Shown here piece by piece: positions 1 through 8,727 of a stretch of 59,691 nt of DNA. The notes below the pieces were generated by a model. The model searched no databases. It was not told the origin of the DNA and worked only from the letters and a program-made list of their open reading frames with translations. Source of the DNA: Bacillus subtilis subsp. subtilis (GTDB taxonomy: Bacteria; Pseudomonadota; Gammaproteobacteria; Xanthomonadales; Xanthomonadaceae); contig JAHREJ010000027.1 of NCBI GenBank assembly GCA_021733645.1, positions 1 to 59,691 on the forward strand, written 5' to 3'. A program made the position numbers and the translations under genes. The stretch's first letter is position 1. Each line of letters starts with the position of its first letter.

Positions 1-204
1 GTAACATACACGAAAACAAGAAGGTTGTTCTCAATGGAGAAGGCCCCGCGGGGGAAGCAGAGTGCAGGGGACTATTTGAGTTTGCCCCAGGCGATCGAGG
101 CTCGCACTGAAGCGGGTAATCGGACACTCAATTGTATTAGCGAACCTGGTGGACTGCGGCACACGCGCAACAGTCTGCGGACCGATACCACGGGAATTTG
201 ATCC
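1..204. other. Left-edge intergenic DNA
   Basis: No convincing gene is visible here. The stretch carries the first copy of a diverged direct repeat (about 21-64) that recurs after the next gene (about 788-830). A weak ribosome site, GGGAA, lies about 9 bases before the ATG at 205. Confidence 0.4.
21..64 (+). repeat. Imperfect direct repeat, copy 1
   Basis: The 14 bases AAGGTTGTTCTCAA are identical to 788-801. They are followed in both copies by GCCCCG and GCAGAGT at nearly the same spacing, with one indel. The two copies bracket the secreted hypothetical gene at 205-765, as expected if that gene and its 3' flank arose by tandem duplication. That explanation is inference. Confidence 0.5.
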
Positions 205-765
205 ATGGCGCGAGCAATTCTTCTATTCATCCCCTTTCTCCTGTCAGCCAGCACGTGCTTCGCTGCTGCACACACGCAAACGCTGCAAGAGCGTTGCGCA
301 AATACAGCGGTTGACGATCTGGTTGTGATTGAGACTTCTCCGCAAGGGCATGAAAAGCTCAGCGTTTGCCCACCCGGAGTGGATAGTGACTGCATCTACA
401 GCATGACAGCTGGTCAAACCTACAGCGCTGGCATGCCGGATCTCAATGCCGATGGTCACCCAGACCAACTCGTGAAGCACTTCGGCTCGAACTACGGTGA
501 CGTCGACGTCGTGCACTATCTTGGCTTCGTGCAATGCAGGGATGGCACGGCTATCAAAGTGCTTGAGGGACAATTCAAGGATGTCATCGCACCAGTCATC
601 ATCACCGAACCGTGGCCCGATCTGGCTGCCACGCGTGGATGTGCAGCATCCGGGCACGAAGAAGATCCACCGCAAAGAATCAAACTCAGCTTCAATCCTG
701 AAAGCTACCGTTATGAGGAAGATCCGAAGCTGGATCCCGCGTCCGCGTGCACACGCTCACCCTGA
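205..765 (+). CDS. Secreted hypothetical protein with a calcium-loop-like motif
   Basis: This 186-residue protein begins with a clear Sec signal peptide (hydrophobic residues about 4-20, cleavage likely after the FAAA region) and is therefore probably periplasmic or exported. Residues around 78-87 read PDLNADGHPD, a DxNxDGxxD loop of the kind that binds calcium in FG-GAP and dockerin-like domains. Several cysteines are present that could form disulfides. I recognise no family and assign no function. The ATG at 205 is preceded by a weak purine-rich site. Diverged direct repeats flank the gene on both sides. Confidence 0.65.
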   Translation: MARAILLFIPFLLSASTCFAAAHTQTLQERCANTAVDDLVVIETSPQGHEKLSVCPPGVDSDCIYSMTAGQTYSAGMPDLNADGHPDQLVKHFGSNYGDVDVVHYLGFVQCRDGTAIKVLEGQFKDVIAPVIITEPWPDLAATRGCAASGHEEDPPQRIKLSFNPESYRYEEDPKLDPASACTRSP

Positions 766-787
766 GCAGATGGGGCCGCTCCTCGAT

Positions 788-830
788 AAGGTTGTTCTCA
801 ACGAAAACGCCCCGTGCTGGACGCAGAGTC
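788..830 (+). repeat. Imperfect direct repeat, copy 2
   Basis: Second copy of the sequence at 21-64. It begins AAGGTTGTTCTCAA and continues with GCCCCG and GCAGAGT. It sits just downstream of the secreted hypothetical gene, so each copy may mark the 3' flank of a duplicated unit. Confidence 0.5.
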
Positions 831-904
831 TCAGAAACTGACTGGGTTCATCCGGCATTGAACGGTATTCCCAAGCACCGAACGGCTCGCCATATACACA
901 GACA

Positions 905-932
905 CGGCGGGCGGTCCCCCGACCGCCCGCCG
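905..932 (-). terminator. Hairpin downstream of aceA
   Basis: A perfect 12-bp stem, CGGCGGGCGGTC / GACCGCCCGCCG, with a CCCC loop lies about 33 bases past the aceA stop. There is no T-run, so it may be a Rho-assisted or RNA-stabilising hairpin rather than a classical terminator. Confidence 0.5.
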
Positions 933-964
933 CCCCGGCCTTCCCTGGCCGCCCTTGGTGATCG

Positions 965-2257
965 TCAGGCCGCACGTTCGGCGTTGAACTGCTCTTCCTC
1001 GGTCGAGCCGCTCAAGGCGGTGGTCGAGGACTGGCCCTGCTGGATGGCCTGGGTGACCGCGTCGAAGTAGCCGGTGCCGACCTCGCGCTGGTGCTTGACC
1101 GCGGTGAAGCCGCGGTCGGCGGCAGCGAATTCAGCTTCCTGCAGTTCCACGAAGGCGCTCATCTGGCGGCGCGCGTAGCCGTGGGCCAGGTTGAACATGG
1201 AGTAGTTCAGCGCGTGGAAGCCGGCCAGGGTGATGAACTGGAACTTGTAGCCGTACTTGGCGATTTCCTTCTGGAAGGTGGCAATGGTGGCGTCGTCCAG
1301 GTTCTTCTTCCAGTTGAAGCTGGGCGAGCAGTTGTAGGCCAGCAGCTTGCCCGGGAATTTGGCATGGATGGCTTCGGCGAACTGGCGGGCGAACTCCAGG
1401 TCCGGCTTGCCGGTCTCACACCAGATCAGGTCGGCATAGGGCGCATAGGCCAGGCCGCGGCTGATGGCCTGGTCCAGGCCGTTGCGGGTCTTGTAGAAGC
1501 CTTCCACCGTGCGTTCGCCGGTGGCGAAGGGCTGGTCGTTGGCGTCGATGTCGCTGGTCAGCAGGTCGGCGGCTTCGGCGTCGGTACGCGCCACCAGCAG
1601 GGTGGGCACGCCCAGCACATCGGCGGCCAGGCGCGCGGCGTTGAGCTTCTCGATCGCCTCGCGGGTGGGCACCAGCACCTTGCCACCCATGTGCCCGCAC
1701 TTCTTCACCGAGGCCAGCTGGTCCTCGAAATGCACGCCGGCCGCGCCGGCTTCGATCATCGCCTTCATCAGTTCGAAGGCGTTGAGCACGCCGCCGAAAC
1801 CGGCTTCGGCGTCGGCCACGATCGGCTGCAGGAAGTCGATGTCATCCTTGCCTTCGGCGTGGTGCAGCTGGTCGGCGCGCAGCAGGGTGTTGTTGATGCG
1901 CTTGACCACCGCCGGCACCGAGTCGGCCGGGTACAGCGACTGGTCGGGGTACATCTGGCCGGCCAGATTGGCATCGGCGGCCACCTGCCAGCCGGACAGG
2001 TAGATGGCGTTCAATCCGGCCTTCACCTGCTGCATGGCCTGGTTGCCGGTGAGCGCGCCGAGCGCGTTCACGAAGTCCTTTTCCTGCAGGTAGGTCCACA
2101 GCTTTTCCGCGCCCAGCCGCGCCAGCGAATGCTCCACGTGCACGGTGCCGCGCAGGCGCACCACGTCGGCAGCGGTGTAGTTGCGCTGGATGCCCGCCCA
2201 GCGCGGGTCGGTGTTCCATTCGTGCTGGATCTGTTCGGCGGTCGGCAGCTTGCTCAT
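965..2257 (-). CDS. aceA: Isocitrate lyase
   Basis: Isocitrate lyase of 430 residues, the usual bacterial length. It cleaves isocitrate to glyoxylate and succinate, the first step of the glyoxylate bypass in the cytoplasm. The catalytic signature KKCGHMGGK (around residue 185) contains the active-site cysteine, and the Mg-binding and substrate residues of the family are visible in the FEDQ and NCSPSFNW stretches. The start at 2257 (MSKLPTAEQ) is chosen because GGAGAA lies about 6-9 bases upstream; a longer frame adds 21 residues without family support. It is 78 bases downstream of aceB, in the same direction and presumably in one transcript. Confidence 0.97.
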   Translation of the reverse strand: MSKLPTAEQIQHEWNTDPRWAGIQRNYTAADVVRLRGTVHVEHSLARLGAEKLWTYLQEKDFVNALGALTGNQAMQQVKAGLNAIYLSGWQVAADANLAGQMYPDQSLYPADSVPAVVKRINNTLLRADQLHHAEGKDDIDFLQPIVADAEAGFGGVLNAFELMKAMIEAGAAGVHFEDQLASVKKCGHMGGKVLVPTREAIEKLNAARLAADVLGVPTLLVARTDAEAADLLTSDIDANDQPFATGERTVEGFYKTRNGLDQAISRGLAYAPYADLIWCETGKPDLEFARQFAEAIHAKFPGKLLAYNCSPSFNWKKNLDDATIATFQKEIAKYGYKFQFITLAGFHALNYSMFNLAHGYARRQMSAFVELQEAEFAAADRGFTAVKHQREVGTGYFDAVTQAIQQGQSSTTALSGSTEEEQFNAERAA

Positions 2258-2310
2258 CTCGATTCTCCAAGGGGAAAGCGGAACGTGTGAAGCGGTGCGA
2301 GGGGTGTCGT

Positions 2311-2327
2311 GCCGGGTCATGCCCGGC
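2311..2327 (-). other. Intercistronic hairpin between aceB and aceA
   Basis: GCCGGG-TCATG-CCCGGC forms a 6-bp stem in the 78-base gap just after the aceB stop. It has no T-run. It could stabilise or partly separate the two halves of the aceBA message. Confidence 0.35.
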
Positions 2328-2335
2328 TGGGCCGG

Positions 2336-3985
2336 TCAATCCAGGCGGTCGTAAGCGGGCAGGGTCAGGAAGTCGGTGAGCGCATCGCGTCGACTCAATT
2401 CGGCCAGCAGCGCGATGGCCTCATCGATACGCGCGGCGCCAGGCAGGGCACTGCGGTCGCCCAGGCGGGTGGGCAACTGGGCCAGGGTGGCGTCGAGCAG
2501 CGGCAGGTCGATGGCGGTGCCGTCGTCCAGGTGCTGGCCGGAGGTATGCAGCCATTGCCACAGCTGGCTGCGGCTGATCTCGGCGGTGGCCGCGTCTTCC
2601 ATCAGGTGGTGGATCGGCACGCAGCCGTTGCCGTCCAGCCAGGCGGCCAGGTAGCGCACGCAGACCTCCACGTTGCCCTCGAAACCGGCGCGGGTGATGG
2701 TGCCGGTGGGCGTGGCAATCAAGGCATCACGGTCCACCTGCACATCGTTGCGCAGCACGGCGTGCTGGTTCGGGCCGGGCATGTGTTCATCGAAGATGGC
2801 CTGCGCCACCGGAATCAGCGCCGGGTGCGCCACCCAGGTGCCATCGTGGCCGGCAGTCACTTCGCGCAGCTTGTCCGCCCGCACCCGGGCCAACGCCTGT
2901 TCGTTGGCGGCGGCATCGTGGTTGATCGGAATCTGCGCGGCCATGCCGCCCATCGCATGCGCGCCACGGCGGTGGCAGGTGCGGATCAGCAGTTCCGAGT
3001 AGGCCTTCAGGAACGGCTGGGTCATGGTCACCTGGCCGCGCTCGGGCAGCACCTTGTCGGGGTGGCGGCGGAAGGTCGTGATGTAGGAAAAAATGTAGTC
3101 CCAGCGGCCGCAGTTCAGGCCCACGATGCGATCGCGCAGCGCGTGCAGGATCTCGTCCATCTCAAACACCGCCGGCAGCGTTTCGATCAGCACGGTGACC
3201 TTGATCTGGCCGTGCGGCAGGCCGAGCATGCCTTCGATGTGCGACAACGCGGTTTCCCACAACCCGGCCTCTTCCATCGACTGCAGCTTGGGCAGGTAGA
3301 AGTACGGGCCGCGCTGCTTGCACATCAGCGTGCGCGCGTTGTGGAAGGCGAACACCGCCGCGTCGAACAGGCCGCCGGCGATCGGCTGGCCGTCGATGCG
3401 CACGTGCTTCTCATCCAGGTGCCAGCCGCGCGGCCGCACGATCAGCACCGCCTGCTCGTTGAACGGGCGCAGCGCGTACTGCTTGCCGGGCTTGCCATCC
3501 ACCGACGGGCCGGTGTGGGTGAGGTCGCCGCGCACCGCGCCGATCAGTGCCTGCTGGCCGGCCAGCAGGTTGCGCCAGGCCGGGGCGGTGGAATCTTCGA
3601 AGTCGGCCATGAACACCTTGGCGCCGGAGTTCAGCGCGTTGATGACCATCTTCGGATCGGTCGGCCCGGTGATCTCCACCCGGCGGTCCAGCAGCGCATC
3701 GGGCAGCGGTGCCACGCGCCAGTCCTCGTTGCGGAGGTGCGCGGTGTCGGCGCGGAAGTCCGGCAGGCCGCCGCCATCGAAGAAAGCCTGGCGGGCAACC
3801 CGGGCCTGCAGCCGGCGCTGGCGCTCGGGCTCCACCGCCCGGTGCAGCGACACCAGCAGCGCCAGCACCCCCGCCGGCAGCAGCGCGGACTGGCCGGCGA
3901 GCTGGGTGGTCAGCGCGATCCCGGGGGTGGCCGGGGCATCGATCGGGGTGGGCTGGGCAGTGGCGAAAGCGGCGACGGCGGACAT
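2336..3985 (-). CDS. aceB: Malate synthase A
   Basis: Malate synthase of the A type (549 residues, typical length). It condenses glyoxylate with acetyl-CoA to malate. Family landmarks are visible: FMADFEDSTAP, LRPRGWHLDE, and the GRWDYIFSY block that holds the metal and substrate ligands, followed by the GGMAAQIPI region. The ATG at 3985 has AGGAG about 7 bases upstream. It is the first gene of an aceB-aceA unit and is transcribed divergently from a LysR-type gene, which probably regulates it; that link is inference from position. Confidence 0.97.
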   Translation of the reverse strand: MSAVAAFATAQPTPIDAPATPGIALTTQLAGQSALLPAGVLALLVSLHRAVEPERQRRLQARVARQAFFDGGGLPDFRADTAHLRNEDWRVAPLPDALLDRRVEITGPTDPKMVINALNSGAKVFMADFEDSTAPAWRNLLAGQQALIGAVRGDLTHTGPSVDGKPGKQYALRPFNEQAVLIVRPRGWHLDEKHVRIDGQPIAGGLFDAAVFAFHNARTLMCKQRGPYFYLPKLQSMEEAGLWETALSHIEGMLGLPHGQIKVTVLIETLPAVFEMDEILHALRDRIVGLNCGRWDYIFSYITTFRRHPDKVLPERGQVTMTQPFLKAYSELLIRTCHRRGAHAMGGMAAQIPINHDAAANEQALARVRADKLREVTAGHDGTWVAHPALIPVAQAIFDEHMPGPNQHAVLRNDVQVDRDALIATPTGTITRAGFEGNVEVCVRYLAAWLDGNGCVPIHHLMEDAATAEISRSQLWQWLHTSGQHLDDGTAIDLPLLDATLAQLPTRLGDRSALPGAARIDEAIALLAELSRRDALTDFLTLPAYDRLD

Positions 3986-4065
3986 GGTGGGCTCCTGCAG
4001 TGCGGTAGGGCTACACCGTGCGCCGCCGTACCGTATATGGCAAAACAGTTATTGCAATGCTTTAC

Positions 4066-4080
4066 ATAAGTTGTGCTTAT
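4066..4080. promoter_or_regulatory. LysR-type operator candidate in the aceB / lysR divergent region
   Basis: ATAAG-TTGTG-CTTAT is a perfect 5-5-5 inverted repeat that fits the T-N11-A form bound by LysR proteins. It lies between the divergent starts at 3985 and 4093. A -10-like TATACT overlaps its end (4078-4083), so a repressor or activator here could control both directions. Confidence 0.5.
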
Positions 4081-4092
4081 ACTCGTAACACC

Positions 4093-5058
4093 ATGCCTAC
4101 GCCGCCGAAGCCAAGTCCTCGTTTTTCCTACAAATCTGATCGGCTGAAGCCGCTGCGGGCGTTCTGCCAGACGGTGCGTCTTGGCTCGGTCTCACGGGCC
4201 GCTGAGGCACTTTTCGTCAGCCAGCCGGCCATCAGCCAGCAATTGCAGGCGCTGGAGCGCGAGCTGGGGGTGGACCTGTTCGAGCGCAGCGGGCGCCGGC
4301 TGGTGCCCAGCCGTGAGGGCCAGTTGCTGTTCGAGATGGCCCAGCCGCTGGTGGAAAGCCTGGACGGGCTGGAAGCCAGCTTCCGCGACAAGGTGAAGGG
4401 GCTGGACGCCGGCGAGCTCAACATCGCCGCCAACAGTTCCACCATCCTGTACCTGCTGCCGCGCATCGTGGAGCGCTTCCGCCAGCGTCATCCGGACGTG
4501 CGCCTGACCCTGCACAACGCGATCAGCGCCGATGGCACCGACCTGCTGCGCAGCGACGCGGCCGACCTGGCGGTGGGTTCGATGACCGACGTGCCGGCCG
4601 ACCTGAGCTATGCCCCGGCCTACCGTTTCGAGCAGGTGCTGATTGCCCCGCCCGGGCACCCGTTGGCGCGCGGTGACCTGAGCCTGGAGGCGATTTCGCA
4701 GCACCCGCTGGTGTTGCCGCCCAAGCGCCAGATCACCTACCGGCTGGTCGACCAGGTGTTCCAGCGGCATCGCCTGCCCTACACGGTGGCGCTGGAGGTG
4801 GGCGGCTGGGAGGTGATCAAGCAGTACGTGGCGATGGGCATGGGCATCTCGATCGTGCCGGCGCTGTGCCTCAACGATGCCGACCGCGACAAACTGGTAA
4901 CGCGCTCGATGAGCGCCTGGTTCCCCGAACGCAGCTACGGGGTGATCGTACGCCGCGGGCGCTTCCTGTCGCCGCAGGCACGGGCCTTCATCGAGCTGAT
5001 CCAGCCGGACCTGTTCAGTCCGCGCAGCTATGATGAAAGCGGTCATTCCGAGCGCTGA
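4093..5058 (+). CDS. LysR-family regulator divergent from aceBA
   Basis: LysR-type regulator of 321 residues, with the usual N-terminal winged helix-turn-helix (VSRAAEALFVSQPAISQQLQ, about residues 31-50) and a periplasmic-binding-like effector domain. The start at 4093 (MPTPPKPS) is favoured over an upstream ATG at 4018, because the longer frame would run through the putative promoter. No Shine-Dalgarno is visible; TATACT lies 9 bases before the ATG, so the message may be nearly leaderless. By position it is the likely regulator of the glyoxylate shunt genes. The effector is unknown; a metabolite of acetate or fatty-acid use would make sense. Confidence 0.88.
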   Translation: MPTPPKPSPRFSYKSDRLKPLRAFCQTVRLGSVSRAAEALFVSQPAISQQLQALERELGVDLFERSGRRLVPSREGQLLFEMAQPLVESLDGLEASFRDKVKGLDAGELNIAANSSTILYLLPRIVERFRQRHPDVRLTLHNAISADGTDLLRSDAADLAVGSMTDVPADLSYAPAYRFEQVLIAPPGHPLARGDLSLEAISQHPLVLPPKRQITYRLVDQVFQRHRLPYTVALEVGGWEVIKQYVAMGMGISIVPALCLNDADRDKLVTRSMSAWFPERSYGVIVRRGRFLSPQARAFIELIQPDLFSPRSYDESGHSER

Positions 5059-5070
5059 CACTCGTCCTGC

Positions 5071-5976
5071 ATGTCCATCGAACTCCGCCACCTGCGCTAC
5101 TTCCTGGCCGTCGCCGATACCCTGCACTTCGGCCGCGCCGCCGAACGGCTTGGCATGTCCCAGCCGCCGCTCAGCCAACAGATTCGCCAGCTGGAAACGC
5201 TGCTGGGCGCGCGCCTGTTCCTGCGCGCGAACCGTCGGGTGGAACTGACCGACGCCGGGCGCGTGCTGCAGGCCCAGGCCAGCGAGGTGCTGGAACGGAT
5301 GGACAAGGCCATCGACCTCACCCAGCGTGCGCAGCGCGGGGAAACCGGTGAACTGCGGATCGGGCTGACCCGCGCCACGCCGCTGTCCACACAGATTCCG
5401 CGCGCGATCTTCGCCTACCGCCAGCAGTTTCCGCAGGTGCAGTTGAAGCTGCGCGAGATGAACACCCTGCAGCAGATCGATGCGCTGATGGCCGGTGAGC
5501 TGGACGTGGGGCTGATCCGCAAGCGTGCGCTGCCGGCACCGTTGATGTCGCGCAAGCTGTTCAGTGATCCGCTGGCGCTGGTGGTGCACGACCAGCATCC
5601 GCTGGTGCGGGCGCTACCGGCTGACGCGTCGGTGGCGCTGCGGCTGTTCGCGCACGAACCGTTCGTGGGGTTCCTGCGCGAGGTCGGCGCGGGCATCCAC
5701 GATCACTTCATCGCGTTGTGCCGTAGCGCGGGCTTCACGCCCCGCATCATCCAGGAAGCGGGCGAGGCCTCGACGTTGATCAGCCTGGCCGCCTCCGGCC
5801 TCGGGGTCACCGTGCTGCCGGCCTCGTGCAGCCACATCCAGGTGGACGGCGCGCGCTTCGTGGCGCTCAGCGACCGCGCCGCCAGTTCGGAAGTGCACGT
5901 GGCCTGCAGACGCGGCACCGCCTCGCCGCTGATCGCCCATTTCACCCAGCTGCTGCAGGGCCAGGCGCACCGTTGA
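5071..5976 (+). CDS. LysR-family regulator
   Basis: A second LysR-type regulator of 301 residues, starting 12 bases after the previous one and probably co-transcribed. The N-terminus (MSIELRHLRYF, then HFGRAAERLGMSQPPLSQQI) is a canonical LysR DNA-binding domain of the BenM/CatM-like kind. The C-terminal part is the effector-binding domain. Its targets cannot be read from the sequence: the neighbouring 152-residue hypothetical gene at 6027 is the nearest candidate, and the aceBA genes are possible. The two LysR proteins are not close copies of one another. Confidence 0.92.
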   Translation: MSIELRHLRYFLAVADTLHFGRAAERLGMSQPPLSQQIRQLETLLGARLFLRANRRVELTDAGRVLQAQASEVLERMDKAIDLTQRAQRGETGELRIGLTRATPLSTQIPRAIFAYRQQFPQVQLKLREMNTLQQIDALMAGELDVGLIRKRALPAPLMSRKLFSDPLALVVHDQHPLVRALPADASVALRLFAHEPFVGFLREVGAGIHDHFIALCRSAGFTPRIIQEAGEASTLISLAASGLGVTVLPASCSHIQVDGARFVALSDRAASSEVHVACRRGTASPLIAHFTQLLQGQAHR

Positions 5977-6026
5977 GCACGGGCGAGGTATGCAGCCGAA
6001 GAGATACATCCCATACAAGGACAGCC

Positions 6027-6485
6027 ATGTTGATCGGCGCACCACGTTCCATCTTCAACCCGTACGAATGGCTGCCCGGGTACGGCGAATCGAAGGTTGC
6101 CTTCCGCTCCGAGGGCCTGGATGCCGTGCTCGAAGTGGTCTACGAAAGAGAAGCGCCGGACGGTGAGCGGCATGAGGCGATCACGATGCTGACACGCCAG
6201 ATACACTTCAGCCGCGTGCATTCGCTGATCAAACAGCCGTTTCCGGGCAGCACGCTGTTTGCGTTCGACGCAGGATCAGGGCGCTTCACGCTTGGTGAGC
6301 TGACCGAATTCACCCAGTCCGACTGGGTCGCAGGCAGCCTGGCGGCATGGCGGTCGATCTCATCCCATGCGCCGCCGTCGATACGACACTTCAGCATTCA
6401 ATTCATGGCGGAGAATGTGGCCTTCCACGTCCTGGCCGAGGACGTTGTGCTGCTGGAGGAGCGCCGCGTCGTGCATGCCGGCTAG
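6027..6485 (+). CDS. Hypothetical protein, 152 residues
   Basis: A cytoplasmic-looking protein of 152 residues with no signal peptide or membrane segment. The ATG at 6027 has AAGGA about 6 bases upstream, and codon use is like that of the neighbours, so it is probably real. The composition is mixed alpha/beta with a conserved-looking start (MLIGAPRSIFNPYEWLPGYG). I do not recognise the family. It lies 50 bases behind a LysR gene and is convergent with the MFS gene. Confidence 0.6.
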   Translation: MLIGAPRSIFNPYEWLPGYGESKVAFRSEGLDAVLEVVYEREAPDGERHEAITMLTRQIHFSRVHSLIKQPFPGSTLFAFDAGSGRFTLGELTEFTQSDWVAGSLAAWRSISSHAPPSIRHFSIQFMAENVAFHVLAEDVVLLEERRVVHAG

Positions 6486-6506
6486 GCGGTCTGGACGACG
6501 TGGCCG

Positions 6507-7781
6507 TCAGCGGCTCACCGCAAGCGCGGCACCGGCCGGTTGCACGCGCCGCCCCAGCCGCCAGGCGATCACACCGCCGGCCACCGTCAGCACACCGACG
6601 AAACCGCACACGCCCAGCCAGTCCCAGTGGGTGTAGAACACGCCCCCAATGACGCCAGCCACGCTGGAGCCCAGGTAGTAGGCGAACAGGTACAGCGCCG
6701 ACGCCTCGGCGCGCAGCGTGCCGGCGCGGCTGCCGACCCAGCTGCTGGCCACCGAGTGGCCGCCGAAGAAGCCGAAGGTGACCAGCGCGATGCCGGCGGC
6801 CATGCAGCCCAGCCACGGCAGCGCGAGCAACGCGATGCCCAGCGCGATCAGTCCGTAGCAGATGGCCAGCACGCGGCTGCGGCCGTGCCGGCTGGCCTGC
6901 TGGCCCATCCATGCCGAGCTGAAGGTGCCCACCAGGTACACGCTGAAGATCAGGCCGACCACGGTCTGGCTCAGGCCATAGGGCGGCGCGAGCAGGTGGT
7001 AGCCGAGGTAGTTGTAGAGGGTGACGAACACGCCCATCAACACGAACGCGGTGGCAAACAGCCACGGCAGGCCGGGGTCGGCGAACAGGCTGCGCCAGCG
7101 CGCCGGCAGTTCACGCAGGCCGCCTCGGCGGCTCTGGAAGTGGCGCGAGGGCGGCAACTGGAACCACAGCAGCACGGTGCTCAACAGCGCGATCACTGAG
7201 ACCACGCCGATGCCCCAGCGCCAGCCCCAGTGGTCGGCCACGATGCCGGCGATGAGACGGCCGCTCATGCCGCCGATCGCGTTGCCGCCGATGTACAGGC
7301 CCATCGCCAGGCCCAGCGCGCGGCTGTCCATTTCCTCGGCCAGATAGGTCATGCCCACCGCCGGGACCCCGCTCAACGCGATGCCCAGCAACGTGCGCAG
7401 TACCAGCAGGGTGGACCAGTCATCCACCATCGCCGTCGCCACGGACAACACACTGGAGGCCAACAGTGCAGCGACCATCACGCCGCGACGGCCGATGCGG
7501 TCGGAGATCAGCCCGGCGATCAGCATCGACACCGCCAGCAGGCCGGTACTCAGCGACAGGGTCAACGCACTGTTGGCTGCCGAGACGCCGAAGTGCCGGC
7601 TGAACTCGGGCAGCAGCGGCTGCACGGTGTAGAGCAGGCCGAAGGTGGAGAAGCCGGCCAGGAACAACGCAGCGGCGCTGCGCCGGAACGCCGGCGTGCC
7701 CTGCTGGATGTGGTCTGCCGCCACCGCTGCGGTGGTTGCCGGGGAGCTGCGGTCGGGGACCGCTGCGGTGTCGCCATTCAT
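6507..7781 (-). CDS. MFS transporter, YnfM/arabinose-efflux-like
   Basis: Major facilitator superfamily transporter (424 residues, about 12 membrane helices). The inter-helix 2-3 motif is visible as GLISDRIGRRGVM, and the start FSTFGLLYTVQPLLPEFSRHFG resembles the YnfM-type inner-membrane efflux group. Substrate unknown. The ATG at 7781 is chosen, although a GTG at 7841 would add 20 residues; neither has a strong ribosome site. It follows the signal peptidase gene in the same direction, separated by about 130 bases that hold a perfect 9-bp inverted repeat, suggesting its own regulated promoter. Confidence 0.88.
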   Translation of the reverse strand: MNGDTAAVPDRSSPATTAAVAADHIQQGTPAFRRSAAALFLAGFSTFGLLYTVQPLLPEFSRHFGVSAANSALTLSLSTGLLAVSMLIAGLISDRIGRRGVMVAALLASSVLSVATAMVDDWSTLLVLRTLLGIALSGVPAVGMTYLAEEMDSRALGLAMGLYIGGNAIGGMSGRLIAGIVADHWGWRWGIGVVSVIALLSTVLLWFQLPPSRHFQSRRGGLRELPARWRSLFADPGLPWLFATAFVLMGVFVTLYNYLGYHLLAPPYGLSQTVVGLIFSVYLVGTFSSAWMGQQASRHGRSRVLAICYGLIALGIALLALPWLGCMAAGIALVTFGFFGGHSVASSWVGSRAGTLRAEASALYLFAYYLGSSVAGVIGGVFYTHWDWLGVCGFVGVLTVAGGVIAWRLGRRVQPAGAALAVSR

Positions 7782-7869
7782 GCCGTCAAGACCCGCGTGG
7801 ACGGGCCGGAGCGAGGAGTCAGTGCTCAGGATAGGCAGCACTGACAGGTCGATCCATAACCTGGAATGT

Positions 7870-7900
7870 CTGAATCGAGACGTTTCAAGTATCGATTCAG
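7870..7900. promoter_or_regulatory. Operator-like palindrome upstream of the MFS gene
   Basis: CTGAATCGA and TCGATTCAG form a perfect 9-bp inverted repeat with a 13-base spacer, between the signal-peptidase stop (7914) and the MFS start. On the minus strand a TTGAAA element lies inside the spacer. There is no T-run, so an operator is more likely than a terminator. The cognate regulator is unknown. Confidence 0.55.
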
Positions 7901-7913
7901 ATCCCGGTCGTGG

Positions 7914-8549
7914 TTACAGCGGCTGCCAGGTCAGGCCTTCCCCGCGCCGGTAGTAGACGTGCGAGGCCTTGCCGTACAACGCACTGGCCTGGACCAGCCC
8001 GAAGAAGCGGCCATCGGCGCTGTTGCCACGGTGGTCGCCCAGCATCAACACCTTGCCATCGGGCACCGTCAGGCCGGTGATGTCCGGCCCGCCGCCCTGG
8101 CCGAGGTCAAGCTGCGCCACGTGCTGGCCGAAGTCCTCGACCTCGCCCTGGCTGGCGTCGGCCAGCGGCCGGCCATTGATGCTCAGGTGGCCATCGTGCA
8201 GTTCCACCCGGTCCCCGCCCACCGCGGCAATGCGCTTGATCAGGCGGATGCCGTCCACGGGCGAATCGAACACGGCCACATCGCCACGCTGTGGCTGGCC
8301 GGTGTGCAGCAGTTCCACCGAGGTGAACGGCAGGCGCAGGCCGTAGGCGCGCATGTCCACCACCACCCGGTCGCCCGGCATCAGGGTGTGCTGCATCGAA
8401 CCGCTGGGCACCTGGTAATGATTGGCCAGCGAGTCGCGTGCGGCCAGCAGCAGGCCCAGCATGACCGCCAACGGCAAGGCTTCCTTCTTCAACCAGTGCA
8501 GGATGCGGCCCTGGGCGGTGGGCGTGGGTTCGGTGGCGGGCATGTCCAT
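7914..8549 (-). CDS. lepB: Type I signal peptidase (S26), probably an accessory copy
   Basis: Membrane-bound signal peptidase I of 211 residues, which cleaves Sec/Tat signal peptides at the outer face of the inner membrane. One N-terminal membrane segment (about residues 24-37) precedes the catalytic box VPSGSMQHTL, where Ser51 is the expected nucleophile. The general-base lysine sits in IRLIKRIAAVGGD, and the C-terminal LGDHRGNSADGR box is intact. It has only one membrane helix before the catalytic domain and is not next to lepA, rnc or era, so it may be a second copy rather than the housekeeping enzyme; that is inference. Confidence 0.92.
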   Translation of the reverse strand: MDMPATEPTPTAQGRILHWLKKEALPLAVMLGLLLAARDSLANHYQVPSGSMQHTLMPGDRVVVDMRAYGLRLPFTSVELLHTGQPQRGDVAVFDSPVDGIRLIKRIAAVGGDRVELHDGHLSINGRPLADASQGEVEDFGQHVAQLDLGQGGGPDITGLTVPDGKVLMLGDHRGNSADGRFFGLVQASALYGKASHVYYRRGEGLTWQPL

Positions 8550-8727
8550 GACCAGGCTCTCTCAGGTGGTGAGGTGTGACCGCCACGGCAGCGGCCAAGT
8601 TCCCCAGGCGCGCACGCAGAAGCTACGCCGAGTTTACGCGGCGCAGGCCGCACCGGCATGGCGGTTTTACGGGCGGTGGCCGCATCGTGGCGTCACCGCG
8701 CCGCAGGGCGCTTGAACGAGGTGTTCC

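Noticed and set aside
1091..4069. Two long antisense open frames over aceA and aceB
   Set aside because: They mirror the coding strand of two well-conserved enzymes and show repetitive composition without any known motif.
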